NCBI RefSeq assembly: GCF_000738265.1
Contig: NZ_JFCQ01000020.1
Coordinates: forward strand, 186,001-250,000
From: Corynebacterium jeikeium
GTDB lineage: Bacteria > Actinomycetota > Actinomycetes > Mycobacteriales > Mycobacteriaceae
DNA length: 64,000 bases
Direction: 5' to 3'
Part shown: piece after piece, positions 1 to 9,611 of the stretch
How the letters are laid out: the number at the start of each line of letters is the position of its first letter
How positions within the stretch are numbered: position 1 is the stretch's first letter
Made by a program: the position numbers and the translations under genes
The notes under the pieces: model-generated
Database searches by the model: none
Told to the model about the DNA's origin: nothing
Seen by the model: only the letters and a program-made list of their open reading frames with translations

Positions 1-1303
1 GGCCGAGCATTCTGGCCTAATCAGCGCGGTGGTACGCGCAACCGTCTCTAGAGTCGGACCGAAACTTCTGACCTTTGTAGTGGCTCTGGCAGGTGTGACG
101 GGCTCCGTAGCCTCGGACGCGGTGTACGTGATCCTCATTCCGCTGGGCGCCGTTGCCTTCCGCGCAGTGGGGCGATCCCCGATCGTTGGCGCGATGGTGG
201 CCTTTGCCGCATCCTCGGCCGGTTTTAACTCCTCGCTGGTCCTGAACATCACCGACGTGCTGTTGGGTGGAATCTCCACCTCGGCGGCCCACATCGTGGA
301 TGACAAATACCACGTCTCGCCGCTAGCCAACTACTTCTTCGTAGCCGTCAGCGCGGTCGTGTTGGCGCTGATCATCACGGCACTGACGGAGCTGTACATG
401 AACAAACGTACCCAGGAGCTGGTGGATCACGACGAAATCGACTATTCGGAGGTCACCTTCAATACCGGCCGCGACGGCGATGACGAGCTGGCCGGGGACG
501 TACCGCAGGAGAAGATCACCGCTGCATTGAGGCTCGAGCCCGACGAGGCACGCGCACTAGGGACTACCGCTATCGTCGCCATAATCATGACGGCCATCTA
601 CTTTGCACTGCTGTTCGTTCCGGGATCACCGCTTCAAGGCGAAAACGGCGAGGTGATGTCCAGCCCTCTGATCACCGCAGTGGCTGTGCCCATCGGCGCT
701 GCCTTCCTGATCCTCGGCCTGGTTTACGGGCTGGGTATTAAGTCCATCACAAAGGCCAGCGACGTTCCGGATTTCATGGCGCGCGGTTTGAAGACCCTGC
801 TGCCGATGATGGTGCTGTTTTTCGCCGTCTCCCAGTTCCTGGCCTGGTTCAAGGCATCCAACCTGGGTGATTGGACCGCTATTAAGGGCGCGGAGCTGCT
901 ACAGAAGGCGGATCTGCCGCCGCTGTTGCTCTTCGGAGCCTTTGTGATCTTGGTAGCGCTGGTGAACCTCTTCATTACCTCTGGTTCCGCCCAGTGGGCG
1001 CTGATGGCCCCGATCGTTGTGCCGATGTTTATGTACGTCGGGTTCTCTCCCGAGGTCACCCAGATGCTATTCCGCATCGGCGATTCCCCGTCGAACATCA
1101 TCACCCCAATGAGCCCGTACTTCGCCCTGGCCCTGACCTTCCTGCAGCGCTACTACAAGAAAGCGGGCATCGGTACCTTGATGTCGCTGGCGCTGCCCTA
1201 CTCCATCGCCATGATTGTCGGCTGGTTCCTGTTCTTCGCTCTCTGGTGGATGGTCGGATTGCCGCTCGGCCCCGGCACCCCAATGGACTACCCGGCAGCG
1301 TAG
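1..1303 (+). CDS. AbgT-family transporter, 5' end outside window
   Basis: Inner-membrane transporter of the AbgT family, whose members move p-aminobenzoyl-glutamate or export sulfonamide-like drugs. The frame is open to base 2, and the first visible residues (AEHSGLISAVVRA) match an internal AbgT segment, so the true start lies upstream; the GTG at 29 is not the start. Many hydrophobic helices follow, and the C-terminal part contains the characteristic GDSPSNIITPMSPYFALALT stretch. A charged cytoplasmic loop (about 120-180 residues in) separates two membrane bundles. The gene ends 110 bases before putA on the same strand. The family is clear; the substrate cannot be told from sequence. Confidence 0.85.
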   Translation, partial: AEHSGLISAVVRATVSRVGPKLLTFVVALAGVTGSVASDAVYVILIPLGAVAFRAVGRSPIVGAMVAFAASSAGFNSSLVLNITDVLLGGISTSAAHIVDDKYHVSPLANYFFVAVSAVVLALIITALTELYMNKRTQELVDHDEIDYSEVTFNTGRDGDDELAGDVPQEKITAALRLEPDEARALGTTAIVAIIMTAIYFALLFVPGSPLQGENGEVMSSPLITAVAVPIGAAFLILGLVYGLGIKSITKASDVPDFMARGLKTLLPMMVLFFAVSQFLAWFKASNLGDWTAIKGAELLQKADLPPLLLFGAFVILVALVNLFITSGSAQWALMAPIVVPMFMYVGFSPEVTQMLFRIGDSPSNIITPMSPYFALALTFLQRYYKKAGIGTLMSLALPYSIAMIVGWFLFFALWWMVGLPLGPGTPMDYPAA

Positions 1304-1375
1304 TAAGGACAACACCACAAGCAGCCTAAACCACCCGCCACCACCCTCGATTCAAACAACAAGCCCCTACGGTAG

Positions 1376-1400
1376 CCCTAACGAAGTCAGATCGTTAGGG
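1376..1400. promoter_or_regulatory. Perfect 8-bp inverted repeat just before putA
   Basis: CCCTAACG (1376-1383) and CGTTAGGG (1393-1400) form a perfect inverted repeat with a 9-base spacer, ending 13 bases before the putA GTG start. No T-run follows, so it is not a standard terminator. It could be an operator or an mRNA hairpin affecting the weak ribosome binding site. Function is inferred from position only. Confidence 0.4.
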
Positions 1401-1413
1401 TGGGGAACAAACC

Positions 1414-4400
1414 GTGCACACCGCTTGGTCAGGGGCTAACAGTGCGCCTTGGCCAGCCAATGAAGAATTGAGGTCGGCGTTGCAAAGCCAGGCTAATACT
1501 CCCCTACCAGATAGCTCCGATGTCGAAGCGGTGGTCACCAAGGCCATCCACCGCGCCGAACGTTGGCTGGAGATCGAGGAAACCTCGCCCTCCACCAAGC
1601 AGCTGGCGGACATGGTGCACGACCCGGACGGCGTGGAGTTCACATTCGCTTTCGTCGACCGCGTGGCCCGCCCAGAGGACAACCACGTTTCCGCCAAGGA
1701 GTTCGCCAAGATCGCCCACCCCTTCAAGCGCACCGCGCCGGTGCCGGGGTTCATGAACCTGGTTGATTCCTTCCTAGTGACCGCAGGATCCATCGCTGCT
1801 CCGATTCTGCCGAACATCGTTATGCCCATCGCGCGCTCCTACCTGCGCGCCACCGTCGGCCACCTGGTTCTGGACGCAGAGTCCAAGGCGCTGGATCGGA
1901 TGCTGGAGGACTACCGCGACAAGGGCTTCCAGCTAAACCTCAACCTGCTGGGCGAAGCCGTTCTGGGCGAGGCCGAGGCGCAACGCCGCCTGGATAACAC
2001 CATCGAACTGCTGAAGAATCCGCGGGTGGACTACGTGTCCGTCAAGGCTTCCTCCGTAGTCAGTCAGCTCAACCACTGGGATCTGGAAGGCTCCGCCGAG
2101 CGCCTGAAGGATCGCCTGCGCCCGCTGTACCGCGAGGCAATGAAGCGCAACCCGCACCCGTTCATCAACCTGGATATGGAGGAATACAAGGACCTCCACC
2201 TGACCATCAAAATCTTCACGGAGCTGATGGATGAGGAAGAATTCCGCGAGCTAGAAGCCGGCATCGTTCTGCAGGCTTACTTGCCCGATACCTTCGACGC
2301 ACTTCAGCGACTCGCTGAGTTCGCCAAGGAACGTCGCGCCAAGGGCGGAGCGAAGATCAAGGTGCGCCTGGTGAAAGGCGCCAACCTTTCCATGGAGCGC
2401 GTGGATTCCGAGATCCACGACTGGCCGCAGGCACCCTACCTAACCAAGGCCGAGGTGGATGCGAACTACGTCCGCCTGCTGGACTGGGTTCTGCACCCCG
2501 AGCACGCGGACAACCTGCGCATCGGTGTGGCTTCGCACAACCTGTACCACCTGGCGCTGGCCCACGAGCTCTCGGTCGCCCGCAATGTGGAGCACCAGCT
2601 GGACGTCGAAATGCTGCAGGGCATGTCGCCCGCCCAGTCCGAGGCCGTGCGTGATGTCACCGGCAAGATGATCCTGTACACCCCTGTGGTGAAGAAGGAA
2701 GACTTCGACGTGGCCATCAGCTACCTGGTGCGCCGCCTCGAGGAAAACGGCGCAAAGCAGAACTTCCTCTACGCACTGTTCACCCCGGAGGATGACGAGA
2801 CCGACATCACCGGCATGACCCCCATGCAGGGCCAGGAGCTGCGTTTTCGCAACTCCGTGCGCGACCGCTGGGATACTTTCGCCGGCCCGCGCCGCACCCA
2901 GAACCGACTGGAGGAAGAAGCTCAGCAGCTGGGCTGCCAGTCCGACGGTCTGCCAGGCAACTTCGTCAACGAGCCGGATACTGATCCCACCCTGCCTGCC
3001 AACCGCGAATGGGCACTGAAGATCGTCGATCCGTCCAGCGATCCTGGCCCCGCCCAGACCCCGGAGGTTACTGACCCTGCGGTTATCGACGCCGCCGTGG
3101 CCCGTTGCCGCGAGGCCTCCGAAAACTGGTCGCAGAAGACCGGCGCAGAGCGTGCGGAGCTGCTGGACCGCGCGGCGGACGCGCTGGCCAACAACCGTTC
3201 GAAGCTGATCTCGGCGGCAGTGTTCGAGGCCGGCAAGACCGTCGCAGAGACGGACCCCGAGGTCTCCGAGGCCATCGACTTTGCCCGCTACTACGCGGAG
3301 AGCGCCCGCCAGCTGGATCACGTGCGCGGCTCGGTGTTCACCCCTTACAAGTCCGTGGTGGTTACCCCGCCGTGGAACTTCCCCATTGCCATCCCGCTGG
3401 GCGGTATCTTCGCCGCCCTGGCGGCCGGTTCCTGTGTGATCATCAAGCCCGCCCCGCAGGTGCTGCGCATTGCAGAGGTCTTCATCGGTATCCTGCGTGA
3501 CGCCGGAATCACGGAGGATCTGGTGCAGCTGGTCAACGCCGACGAGGCCGAGGCCGGTAAGCGCCTGGTCAGCCACCCGGATGTGGAGTCTGTGATCCTC
3601 ACCGGTGCTTCCGAGACTGCCAAGCTGTTCCGTGGCTGGAAGCCGCGGATGGTGATTAATGCCGAGACCTCCGGTAAGAATGCGATCATCGTTACGCCGT
3701 CGGCCGACCCGGATTTGGCGGTGGCGGATATCTTCAAGTCCGCCTACGGTCACGCTGGCCAGAAGTGCTCCGCTGCCTCGCTGATCATCACCGTCGGATC
3801 CATCGGCAAGTCCAAGCGCTTCATCAACCAGCTGGTCGATGCCGTGCGTTCCATCAAGGTCGGCCCCGGCTCGGACATCTCCACTGTCATGAACGGTGTG
3901 ATCGAAGCCCCGGGCGACAAGCTGCTGCGCGGCCTGACCGAGCTGGAGAAGGGCGAGAAGTGGCTGGTGAAGCCACGGAAGCTGAACGAAGAGGGCACCC
4001 TGTGGTCCCCGGGCCTGCGCGATAACGTGAAGCCGGGCAGCTGGTTCCACACCCACGAGTGCTTCGGCCCGGTGGCGGGCATCATGCACGCCGAGACTCT
4101 GGACGAGGCCATCGAGTGGCAGAACTCCACCGGCTTCGGCCTGACCGGTGGTATCCACACCATCGACGTGGAGGAAACCGCCTATTGGCGCGAGCGTGTG
4201 GAGGTGGGCAATGCGTATGTCGAGCGCGGCATCACGGGCGCGATCGTGCAGCGCCAGTCCTTCGGTGGCTGGAAGAACTCCGCCCTGGGCAGTGGCGCGA
4301 AGGCCGGTGGCCCGAACTACGTCGCTCAGCAGGGCGTGTGGACCGAGGGCGACCTCAGCGAGCTGGCTGCCGGTACCCTCCCGACCCACATCACCCAGTT

Positions 4401-4956
4401 GCTGCGTGAGATCCGTGGCCTGGGCTCCCCTGCCCTATCCAAGGACGACCACGTGTGGCTCCGCCGTGCGGCGGAATCGGACGCCTACGCGATGTCCACC
4501 GAGTTCGGCGTCGAACATGACAAGACCGCCCTGGTCGTGGAGTCCAACGTGTTCCGCTACAAGCCTTTGCTCGAGCCGCTGCGCGTCCGCGTCTCCGAGG
4601 GCGCGAACCCGCGTAACCTGCTGCGCCTGAAGCTGGCCTCCGCGGCCACCGGCACGGAGCTGGATATTTCCGCCAACCCGGAGGTCGCCCGCGAGTGGGG
4701 TGAGCTGGGTGAGCAGATGCGCACGTCCTCCGACCGCGACTTCGCCGAGGAAATCGCCATCGCCCAGTCGGTTCGCGTCCGCGCGCTGGGCAATAGCCCT
4801 GAGGAGTTCTACGAGGCCGCTGCGAAGTCCGGCTCCGTGATCCTGGATCAGGATGTGTTACCCGATGGTCGCCGCGAGCTGCTACCGCTGCTCCTCGAGC
4901 AGGCGATCTCCACCACGGAGCACCGCTTCGGCTATATCCACGGCCTCACGCCTTAA
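1414..4956 (+). CDS. putA: Bifunctional proline dehydrogenase / glutamate-semialdehyde dehydrogenase PutA
   Basis: Oxidises proline to glutamate in two steps: an FAD proline dehydrogenase domain (roughly residues 120-490, with the RLVKGANLSMER and GVASHNLYH segments) and an NAD aldehyde dehydrogenase domain (roughly 550-1020). The aldehyde dehydrogenase part shows TPPWNFPIAIPLGG, the Glu region INAETSGKNA and catalytic Cys785 in GHAGQKCSAAS. At 1180 residues it has a short N-terminus without the DNA-binding RHH domain of enterobacterial PutA, so it should not self-regulate. The GTG start at 1414 follows a G-rich stretch (AGGGTGGGG) and a perfect hairpin. It converges with prfB (59-base gap). 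Long antisense frames inside it are codon-bias shadows. Confidence 0.95.
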   Translation: MHTAWSGANSAPWPANEELRSALQSQANTPLPDSSDVEAVVTKAIHRAERWLEIEETSPSTKQLADMVHDPDGVEFTFAFVDRVARPEDNHVSAKEFAKIAHPFKRTAPVPGFMNLVDSFLVTAGSIAAPILPNIVMPIARSYLRATVGHLVLDAESKALDRMLEDYRDKGFQLNLNLLGEAVLGEAEAQRRLDNTIELLKNPRVDYVSVKASSVVSQLNHWDLEGSAERLKDRLRPLYREAMKRNPHPFINLDMEEYKDLHLTIKIFTELMDEEEFRELEAGIVLQAYLPDTFDALQRLAEFAKERRAKGGAKIKVRLVKGANLSMERVDSEIHDWPQAPYLTKAEVDANYVRLLDWVLHPEHADNLRIGVASHNLYHLALAHELSVARNVEHQLDVEMLQGMSPAQSEAVRDVTGKMILYTPVVKKEDFDVAISYLVRRLEENGAKQNFLYALFTPEDDETDITGMTPMQGQELRFRNSVRDRWDTFAGPRRTQNRLEEEAQQLGCQSDGLPGNFVNEPDTDPTLPANREWALKIVDPSSDPGPAQTPEVTDPAVIDAAVARCREASENWSQKTGAERAELLDRAADALANNRSKLISAAVFEAGKTVAETDPEVSEAIDFARYYAESARQLDHVRGSVFTPYKSVVVTPPWNFPIAIPLGGIFAALAAGSCVIIKPAPQVLRIAEVFIGILRDAGITEDLVQLVNADEAEAGKRLVSHPDVESVILTGASETAKLFRGWKPRMVINAETSGKNAIIVTPSADPDLAVADIFKSAYGHAGQKCSAASLIITVGSIGKSKRFINQLVDAVRSIKVGPGSDISTVMNGVIEAPGDKLLRGLTELEKGEKWLVKPRKLNEEGTLWSPGLRDNVKPGSWFHTHECFGPVAGIMHAETLDEAIEWQNSTGFGLTGGIHTIDVEETAYWRERVEVGNAYVERGITGAIVQRQSFGGWKNSALGSGAKAGGPNYVAQQGVWTEGDLSELAAGTLPTHITQLLREIRGLGSPALSKDDHVWLRRAAESDAYAMSTEFGVEHDKTALVVESNVFRYKPLLEPLRVRVSEGANPRNLLRLKLASAATGTELDISANPEVAREWGELGEQMRTSSDRDFAEEIAIAQSVRVRALGNSPEEFYEAAAKSGSVILDQDVLPDGRRELLPLLLEQAISTTEHRFGYIHGLTP

Positions 4957-5015
4957 GGCCCTGGAAACGCTACAGGCGGCGCTGGGCTGCTGCCCGGCGT
5001 GCGCTGCGCGTCGAG

Positions 5016-6143
5016 CTAAGCCTCCTGTTGCTGCGCCATGCGCCAGCGGATGCCGGCCTCTAGGAACCCGTCGAGGTCACCATCCAGCACCTTGCTGGGG
5101 TCGTTGACCTCGACGTTCGTACGCAGGTCCTTCACCATCTGGTACGGATGCAGCACATAGTTGCGCATCTGGTTACCCCAGGAGTTCGAGCCGTCGCCCT
5201 TCAGCGCGTCCATCTCGGCCTGTTCTTCTTGACGCTTACGCTCCAGCAACTTCGCCTGCAGCACTCGCATGGCAGATGCCTTGTTCTGGATCTGCGATTT
5301 CTCGTTCTGGCACGTCACCACAATGCCGGTAGGTACGTGGGTCAGGCGCACCGCCGAGTCGGTGGTGTTCACCGACTGCCCGCCGGGGCCAGAGGAGCGG
5401 TAGACGTCCACGCGCACATCGTTGTCGTCAATGTCGATGTGGTCGGTCTGCTCCACCACGGGCAGCACCTCGACCTCTGCGAAGGAGGTCTGGCGGCGGC
5501 CCTGATTGTCGAAGGGGGAAATGCGCACCAGACGGTGGGTTCCCTGCTCCACGGACAGGGTGCCGTACATGTATTCGCCGTGGATCACGATGGTCGCGGA
5601 CTTAATGCCGGCTTCCTCGGCGTAGGAGATGTCGTAGACCTCCACCTTGTGCCCGGCCTTCTCTGCCCAGCGGGTGTACATGCGCAGCAGCATCTCTGCC
5701 CAGTCGGCGGCATCCACGCCACCGGCGGCGCTGCGGATGTTCACCACGGCTTCGCGCTCGTCATACTCCCCCGACAGCATGGTCGTGACCTCTAGGGATT
5801 CGATCTCCTGGCGCAGTTCCGCGCGTTCCGCGTCGGCCAGCTGCACGGCCTCTTTGGCGGCGTCCGGGTCGTCCCCGGCTTCTTCTTCTGCCATGTCGTA
5901 GAGCACCGGCAGGTCGTCCAGGCGCTGGCGCAGGCCCGTGACCTTCTTGAGTTTCCCCTGCACACGCGACAGTTCGGAAGTCACCTGCTGTGCGTGGTCC
6001 GGGTCGTCCCACAGGGAGGGATCTGCGGACTGATCTTCCAGCTCGCGGGCGCGATCGCCCAGCTCTTTGAGGTCCAGCACCTTCTCGATGGTGGTCAGGG
6101 TGCCGTCCAGGTCGCTTAGGTCTGCAGAAACTTCCGGTTGCAT
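5016..6143 (-). CDS. prfB: Peptide chain release factor 2
   Basis: Release factor 2 ends translation at UGA and UAA. The 375-residue protein has the RF2 tripeptide SPF (residues 209-211) for stop-codon reading and the GGQ peptidyl-hydrolysis motif (254-256, [15 protein letters not shown]). The start at 6143 gives the usual N-terminus; the frame runs further upstream, but that part overlaps the divergent gene. The N-terminal coding region is continuous, with no internal UGA, so the programmed +1 frameshift known from E. coli prfB is absent. It converges with putA, so no ftsE-ftsX-smpB follows, unlike the order I recall for C. glutamicum. The start is 39 bases from the divergent phosphatase gene. 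Confidence 0.96.
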   Translation of the reverse strand: MQPEVSADLSDLDGTLTTIEKVLDLKELGDRARELEDQSADPSLWDDPDHAQQVTSELSRVQGKLKKVTGLRQRLDDLPVLYDMAEEEAGDDPDAAKEAVQLADAERAELRQEIESLEVTTMLSGEYDEREAVVNIRSAAGGVDAADWAEMLLRMYTRWAEKAGHKVEVYDISYAEEAGIKSATIVIHGEYMYGTLSVEQGTHRLVRISPFDNQGRRQTSFAEVEVLPVVEQTDHIDIDDNDVRVDVYRSSGPGGQSVNTTDSAVRLTHVPTGIVVTCQNEKSQIQNKASAMRVLQAKLLERKRQEEQAEMDALKGDGSNSWGNQMRNYVLHPYQMVKDLRTNVEVNDPSKVLDGDLDGFLEAGIRWRMAQQQEA

Positions 6144-6182
6144 AATGCGCAAGTCTACCCGGCGGCATGCACAATGGAATGC

Positions 6183-7043
6183 ATGGCTACTAACGGTAAT
6201 GATTCTTCTTCCCCGATTCCCGAGGACATGTTGAACGCGATCATCAAGACGTTCATCGTGGCGCATGTCGACGATTCCGACCACCACCTGGCCCAGGCGC
6301 TGGTCTATAACGCAGGCCGTTTGGCATGGCGGATGCGTCAGACGGGTGTGGATACGGAGCAGAAGACCTCCGTCAGCGATGTCGTCACGGCTGCCGATCG
6401 GGCGGCCGAGAAGTTCATTGCCGACGCGCTGCGCGCCATTCGCCCGGACGATGGTCTGTTGGGTGAGGAAGGCACGTCCGTGGAGTCGAAGTCCGGCCGC
6501 ACCTGGGTCATCGACCCGGTCGATGGCACATACAACTTCACCACGGGCTCTGATTATTGGTGCTCCGCACTGGCTCTCGTCGAGGGTTCCCCCGAGGATC
6601 CGGATGCCCTGCTGTTCGGCGCCGTTCACCGTCCGGCGATGGGCTACACGTGGTTTGGTGGTCCGGATATTCCTACTACTCGTGACGCCAACCGTATCGA
6701 CCTACCCAATACCGCAGCGGAACTGACCTGCTTAGGTGGCTACCTACACCCCACTGACATCGCGGACGCCACCCGACTGAACAACTGGACTGCCGTGGCT
6801 ACGCAGTTTGCCACGGTGCGCATGCTGGGGTCTGCGTCCATCGACTTGGCTTGCGTGGCCGGTGGCGAGCTCGGCTGCTGGATGCAGCACAGCGTGGCCA
6901 GCTGGGATTGGTTGCCTGGGCGAGCTTTGGTCGAGGGAGCTGGGGGCGTCGCTAAGAAGGAAGAAAAAGACGGCACTACCTGGTTCATTGCCGGGGCGCC
7001 CGACGCAGTAGAGCAGGCAGCGGCGGCGTTGCGTGAGGCATAA
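6183..7043 (+). CDS. Inositol-monophosphatase family protein
   Basis: Mg-dependent sugar-phosphate phosphatase of the IMPase superfamily, 286 residues. The metal-binding motifs are visible: [23 protein letters not shown] and, near the C-terminus, SWDWLPG. The ATG at 6183 is chosen because it begins the conserved domain after a short polar leader; the ATG at 6138 would overlap divergent prfB. No good Shine-Dalgarno is seen, and a CACAAT sequence just upstream could allow a leaderless mRNA. Its neighbour downstream is the paralogue hisN, and a third paralogue (cysQ) lies at 21.3 kb. The substrate is unknown; inositol-1-phosphate or a related phosphate is plausible. Confidence 0.88.
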   Translation: MATNGNDSSSPIPEDMLNAIIKTFIVAHVDDSDHHLAQALVYNAGRLAWRMRQTGVDTEQKTSVSDVVTAADRAAEKFIADALRAIRPDDGLLGEEGTSVESKSGRTWVIDPVDGTYNFTTGSDYWCSALALVEGSPEDPDALLFGAVHRPAMGYTWFGGPDIPTTRDANRIDLPNTAAELTCLGGYLHPTDIADATRLNNWTAVATQFATVRMLGSASIDLACVAGGELGCWMQHSVASWDWLPGRALVEGAGGVAKKEEKDGTTWFIAGAPDAVEQAAAALREA

Positions 7044-7104
7044 AAGAGTCACAGCAATCACAACACTCCCAGAAGCCCCGTAGCTTAACTCGAGTCGACT
7101 GGGC

Positions 7105-7110
7105 TATCAT
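7105..7110 (+). promoter_or_regulatory. Possible -10 box for a leaderless hisN transcript
   Basis: TATCAT lies 7 bases before the ATG at 7118, the spacing expected if transcription begins at the start codon. Leaderless mRNAs are common in corynebacteria. No Shine-Dalgarno is seen before either ATG (7109 or 7118), which supports this reading. Inference from spacing only. Confidence 0.35.
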
Positions 7111-7117
7111 GTGCCTC

Positions 7118-7984
7118 ATGACGGACTCGGTATCCACCTATGCAGATGACCTCAACCTGGCGCTGACGCTGGCGGACGCGGCGGACACGATCACCATGGC
7201 GCGCTTCGAAGCGAGCGACCTGAGCGTTGAATCGAAGCCGGACCTCACACCGGTCAGCGACGCGGATACCGCCGTAGAGAAGGAACTGCGGGAGATCATC
7301 GCCGCACACTACCCGGACGATGCTCTGCTGGGCGAGGAGTTCGGTGGCGACGTCACCTTCGCCGGGCGCCAATGGGTCATCGACCCCATCGACGGCACGA
7401 AGAACTTTGTGCGCGGAGTACCCGTGTGGGCCACACTGATCAGCCTGTTGGTAGACGGCAAGCCAGTGGTCGGCGTTGTGTCCGCGCCTGCACTAGGACG
7501 GCGCTGGTGGGCAGCCAAGGGGGCCGGAGCTTGGCGACTGTTTAACACCCCGGCAAGCAGCGGAACCAGCGCAGATGCAGCACCGGCAAACGGTGGCTCT
7601 GTCGATGGCGGAGTGCCGTCGGCGGGCGCGCACCAACTGGGGGTTTCGAAGGTTGCGAATGTCGCGGACTCTTCCATCGCGATTTCCTCGCTGTCCGGCT
7701 GGGCGGACTGCGGCAAGCGCGAGCAGCTGATCAGCCTGACGGATTCCGCATGGCGCCTGCGCGGATACGGCGACTTCTGGTCCTACATGCTGGTCGCCGA
7801 AGGTGCGGTCGACATTGCCGCCGAGCCGGAGGTCAGCCTGTGGGATCTGGCCGCGCTGGTGCCAATTATCACGGAGGCTGGCGGGCGGTTCACCTCTCTG
7901 GACGGCGAGGATGGCCCGCACGGCGGCTCCGCTGTAGCCACCAACGGCCTGCTGCACGAGGCCACGCTCGGCGCGCTGGCCTAG
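7118..7984 (+). CDS. hisN: Histidinol-phosphate phosphatase (IMPase type)
   Basis: Dephosphorylates histidinol phosphate, the penultimate step of histidine synthesis. It closely resembles the C. glutamicum HisN sequence as I remember it: start [54 protein letters not shown], and [12 protein letters not shown] near the end. Metal ligands are in the GEE, DPIDGT and WDLA motifs. A low-complexity insertion (about residues 145-170, rich in Ser, Ala and Gly) lengthens it to 288 residues against about 260. The start at 7118 is preferred over the ATG at 7109 because of the family N-terminus and the nearby -10 box. It lies outside any his operon, as in C. glutamicum. Confidence 0.92.
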   Translation: MTDSVSTYADDLNLALTLADAADTITMARFEASDLSVESKPDLTPVSDADTAVEKELREIIAAHYPDDALLGEEFGGDVTFAGRQWVIDPIDGTKNFVRGVPVWATLISLLVDGKPVVGVVSAPALGRRWWAAKGAGAWRLFNTPASSGTSADAAPANGGSVDGGVPSAGAHQLGVSKVANVADSSIAISSLSGWADCGKREQLISLTDSAWRLRGYGDFWSYMLVAEGAVDIAAEPEVSLWDLAALVPIITEAGGRFTSLDGEDGPHGGSAVATNGLLHEATLGALA

Positions 7985-7991
7985 CCGGAAC

Positions 7992-9515
7992 CTAGGCGTC
8001 GAGCGCCAGGTAGACAGTATCGAGGTACTCCTCGATCCCCTCGAATCCACCCTCGCGCCCAAGGCCGGACTGCTTCACGCCGCCAAAGGGCGCCGCGGCA
8101 TCCGATAGTGCGCCCCGGTTGACGCCCACCATGCCCGCCTCCATGCGCTCGGCGAAGCGCAGGGTCTTCTTCATATCCTCGCCCATCACGTAGCCAGCCA
8201 GGCCGAAGACAGTGTCATTGGCGACCTTTAGTGCCTCCTCATCGCTAGAGACACGCTGCACGGCCGCGACCGGCCCGAAGATCTCCTGATTAGCGATCTC
8301 AAACTGTGGCGTCACCCCCGTTAGCACCGTGGCGGGATACCAGAAACCATTCGGGTCCAGCTCGGGGTGCGTCTCCCCCAGCTTTTCCAGCGCCTCATTG
8401 CCGCCGAGGGCGACGTGCGCTCCCTCCTCTACTGCCTTGGCTACCATGTCGCGCACACCATCGCGCTGCTCCTGACTGACCATCGGACCCATCGTCGACT
8501 TCGGATCGGTACCGGGACCCATGACAAACTCGGCCATCTTCTGCACCAGACCGGCCTCGAATTCTTCCGCCAGGGAATCGTGGACGATGAAGCGGTTGGC
8601 GGCCACGCAAACCTGGCCCGCGCCGCGCATCTTCGCAGCAATGGCTTGCTCCACGGCCTTGCCTACGTCCGCGTGTTCCAGCACAACGAAGGGCGCGTTG
8701 CCACCGAGCTCCAGCGACGTGCGGATCGTCTTCTGTGCCGCAGTGGCCGCCAGCGCCTGACCCACCTCCGTGGACCCGGTGAACGTCAGCTTCCGCAGGC
8801 GGTCATCATCCAACAGCACCGAGACGCGGCGGGCCGAGGACGTCGGCAGAACCTGGAATACGCCATCCGGAATGCCAGCCATGCGCCCCAGCTCCGCGAA
8901 GTAGAGCATCGTCAGCGGGGTCAGCTGTGCCGGCTTAGCGATCACGGTGCAGCCCGCCGCCAGCGCCGGAGCCAGCTTGCGGGTGACCATCGCCAGCGGG
9001 AAGTTCCACGGGGTGATGGCCAGCACGGGCCCCACCGGGCGGTGCGTGGTCACGATGCGTCCATTGCCCGCCGGAGCCACGCGATACTCGCCGGTGATCG
9101 CCGCCGCCCGCTCACTAAACCAGCGCAGATACTCGGCAGCGTAGGTCACCTCGCCCTTGGAATCAGGCAGCGCGCGCCCCAGCTCCAGAGACTGCAGAGC
9201 CGCCAGCTGGTCGGCATGCTCGTGCACCAGGTCGAAGAGTCGACGCAGAATCTCGGAACGATCACGCGGGGTGGATTCCGCCCAGTCCGCCTGAACCTCC
9301 ACGGCTCTATCCATGGCCTCCCGCGCATCATCTTCTGTCGCCGCGGCGACATCTGCGAAAGGTTTCCCCGTGGCGGCGTCAATAACAGAAAAGACCTCGC
9401 CCGAAGAACCAGCGCGCCAGGCACCGCCCAGGAACAACCCCGTGGGCACATCGAAGGACTGCCCGGCAGCGTTCAGGGTAATGCTGAAATCAGAAGGAAT
9501 GTTGAGTGAAGTCAT
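7992..9515 (-). CDS. gabD: NAD(P)-dependent succinate-semialdehyde-type dehydrogenase
   Basis: Aldehyde dehydrogenase superfamily enzyme of 507 residues, most like succinate-semialdehyde dehydrogenases. Motifs seen: AITPWNFPLAMVTRKLAPAL, cofactor region FTGSTEVGQAL, catalytic Glu269 in LELGGNAP and Cys303 in GAGQVCVAANR. The C-terminal PFGGVKQSGLGREGG loop is typical of the GabD group. The start at 9515 gives a normal family N-terminus; the frame continues upstream only as a shadow of pgi. It converges with hisN (7-base gap) and diverges from pgi. No gabT or other GABA-pathway gene is nearby, so the substrate is inferred from family only. Confidence 0.88.
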   Translation of the reverse strand: MTSLNIPSDFSITLNAAGQSFDVPTGLFLGGAWRAGSSGEVFSVIDAATGKPFADVAAATEDDAREAMDRAVEVQADWAESTPRDRSEILRRLFDLVHEHADQLAALQSLELGRALPDSKGEVTYAAEYLRWFSERAAAITGEYRVAPAGNGRIVTTHRPVGPVLAITPWNFPLAMVTRKLAPALAAGCTVIAKPAQLTPLTMLYFAELGRMAGIPDGVFQVLPTSSARRVSVLLDDDRLRKLTFTGSTEVGQALAATAAQKTIRTSLELGGNAPFVVLEHADVGKAVEQAIAAKMRGAGQVCVAANRFIVHDSLAEEFEAGLVQKMAEFVMGPGTDPKSTMGPMVSQEQRDGVRDMVAKAVEEGAHVALGGNEALEKLGETHPELDPNGFWYPATVLTGVTPQFEIANQEIFGPVAAVQRVSSDEEALKVANDTVFGLAGYVMGEDMKKTLRFAERMEAGMVGVNRGALSDAAAPFGGVKQSGLGREGGFEGIEEYLDTVYLALDA

Positions 9516-9611
9516 GGAACCACATATACGCTTCTGCACTGACCACCACGCGCCACCACCTTTTCCACTACGTTGGGAAGAGAGACTTGTAGCAACGAGA
9601 GGAGCCCGGCT

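Noticed and set aside
2440..4389. 649-residue minus-strand open frame
   Set aside because: Lies entirely inside putA; His/Gly/Leu/Val-rich composition without domains, a codon-bias shadow.
6060..6143. Programmed +1 frameshift in prfB
   Set aside because: The frame is continuous from ATG through the N-terminal domain, with no in-frame UGA.
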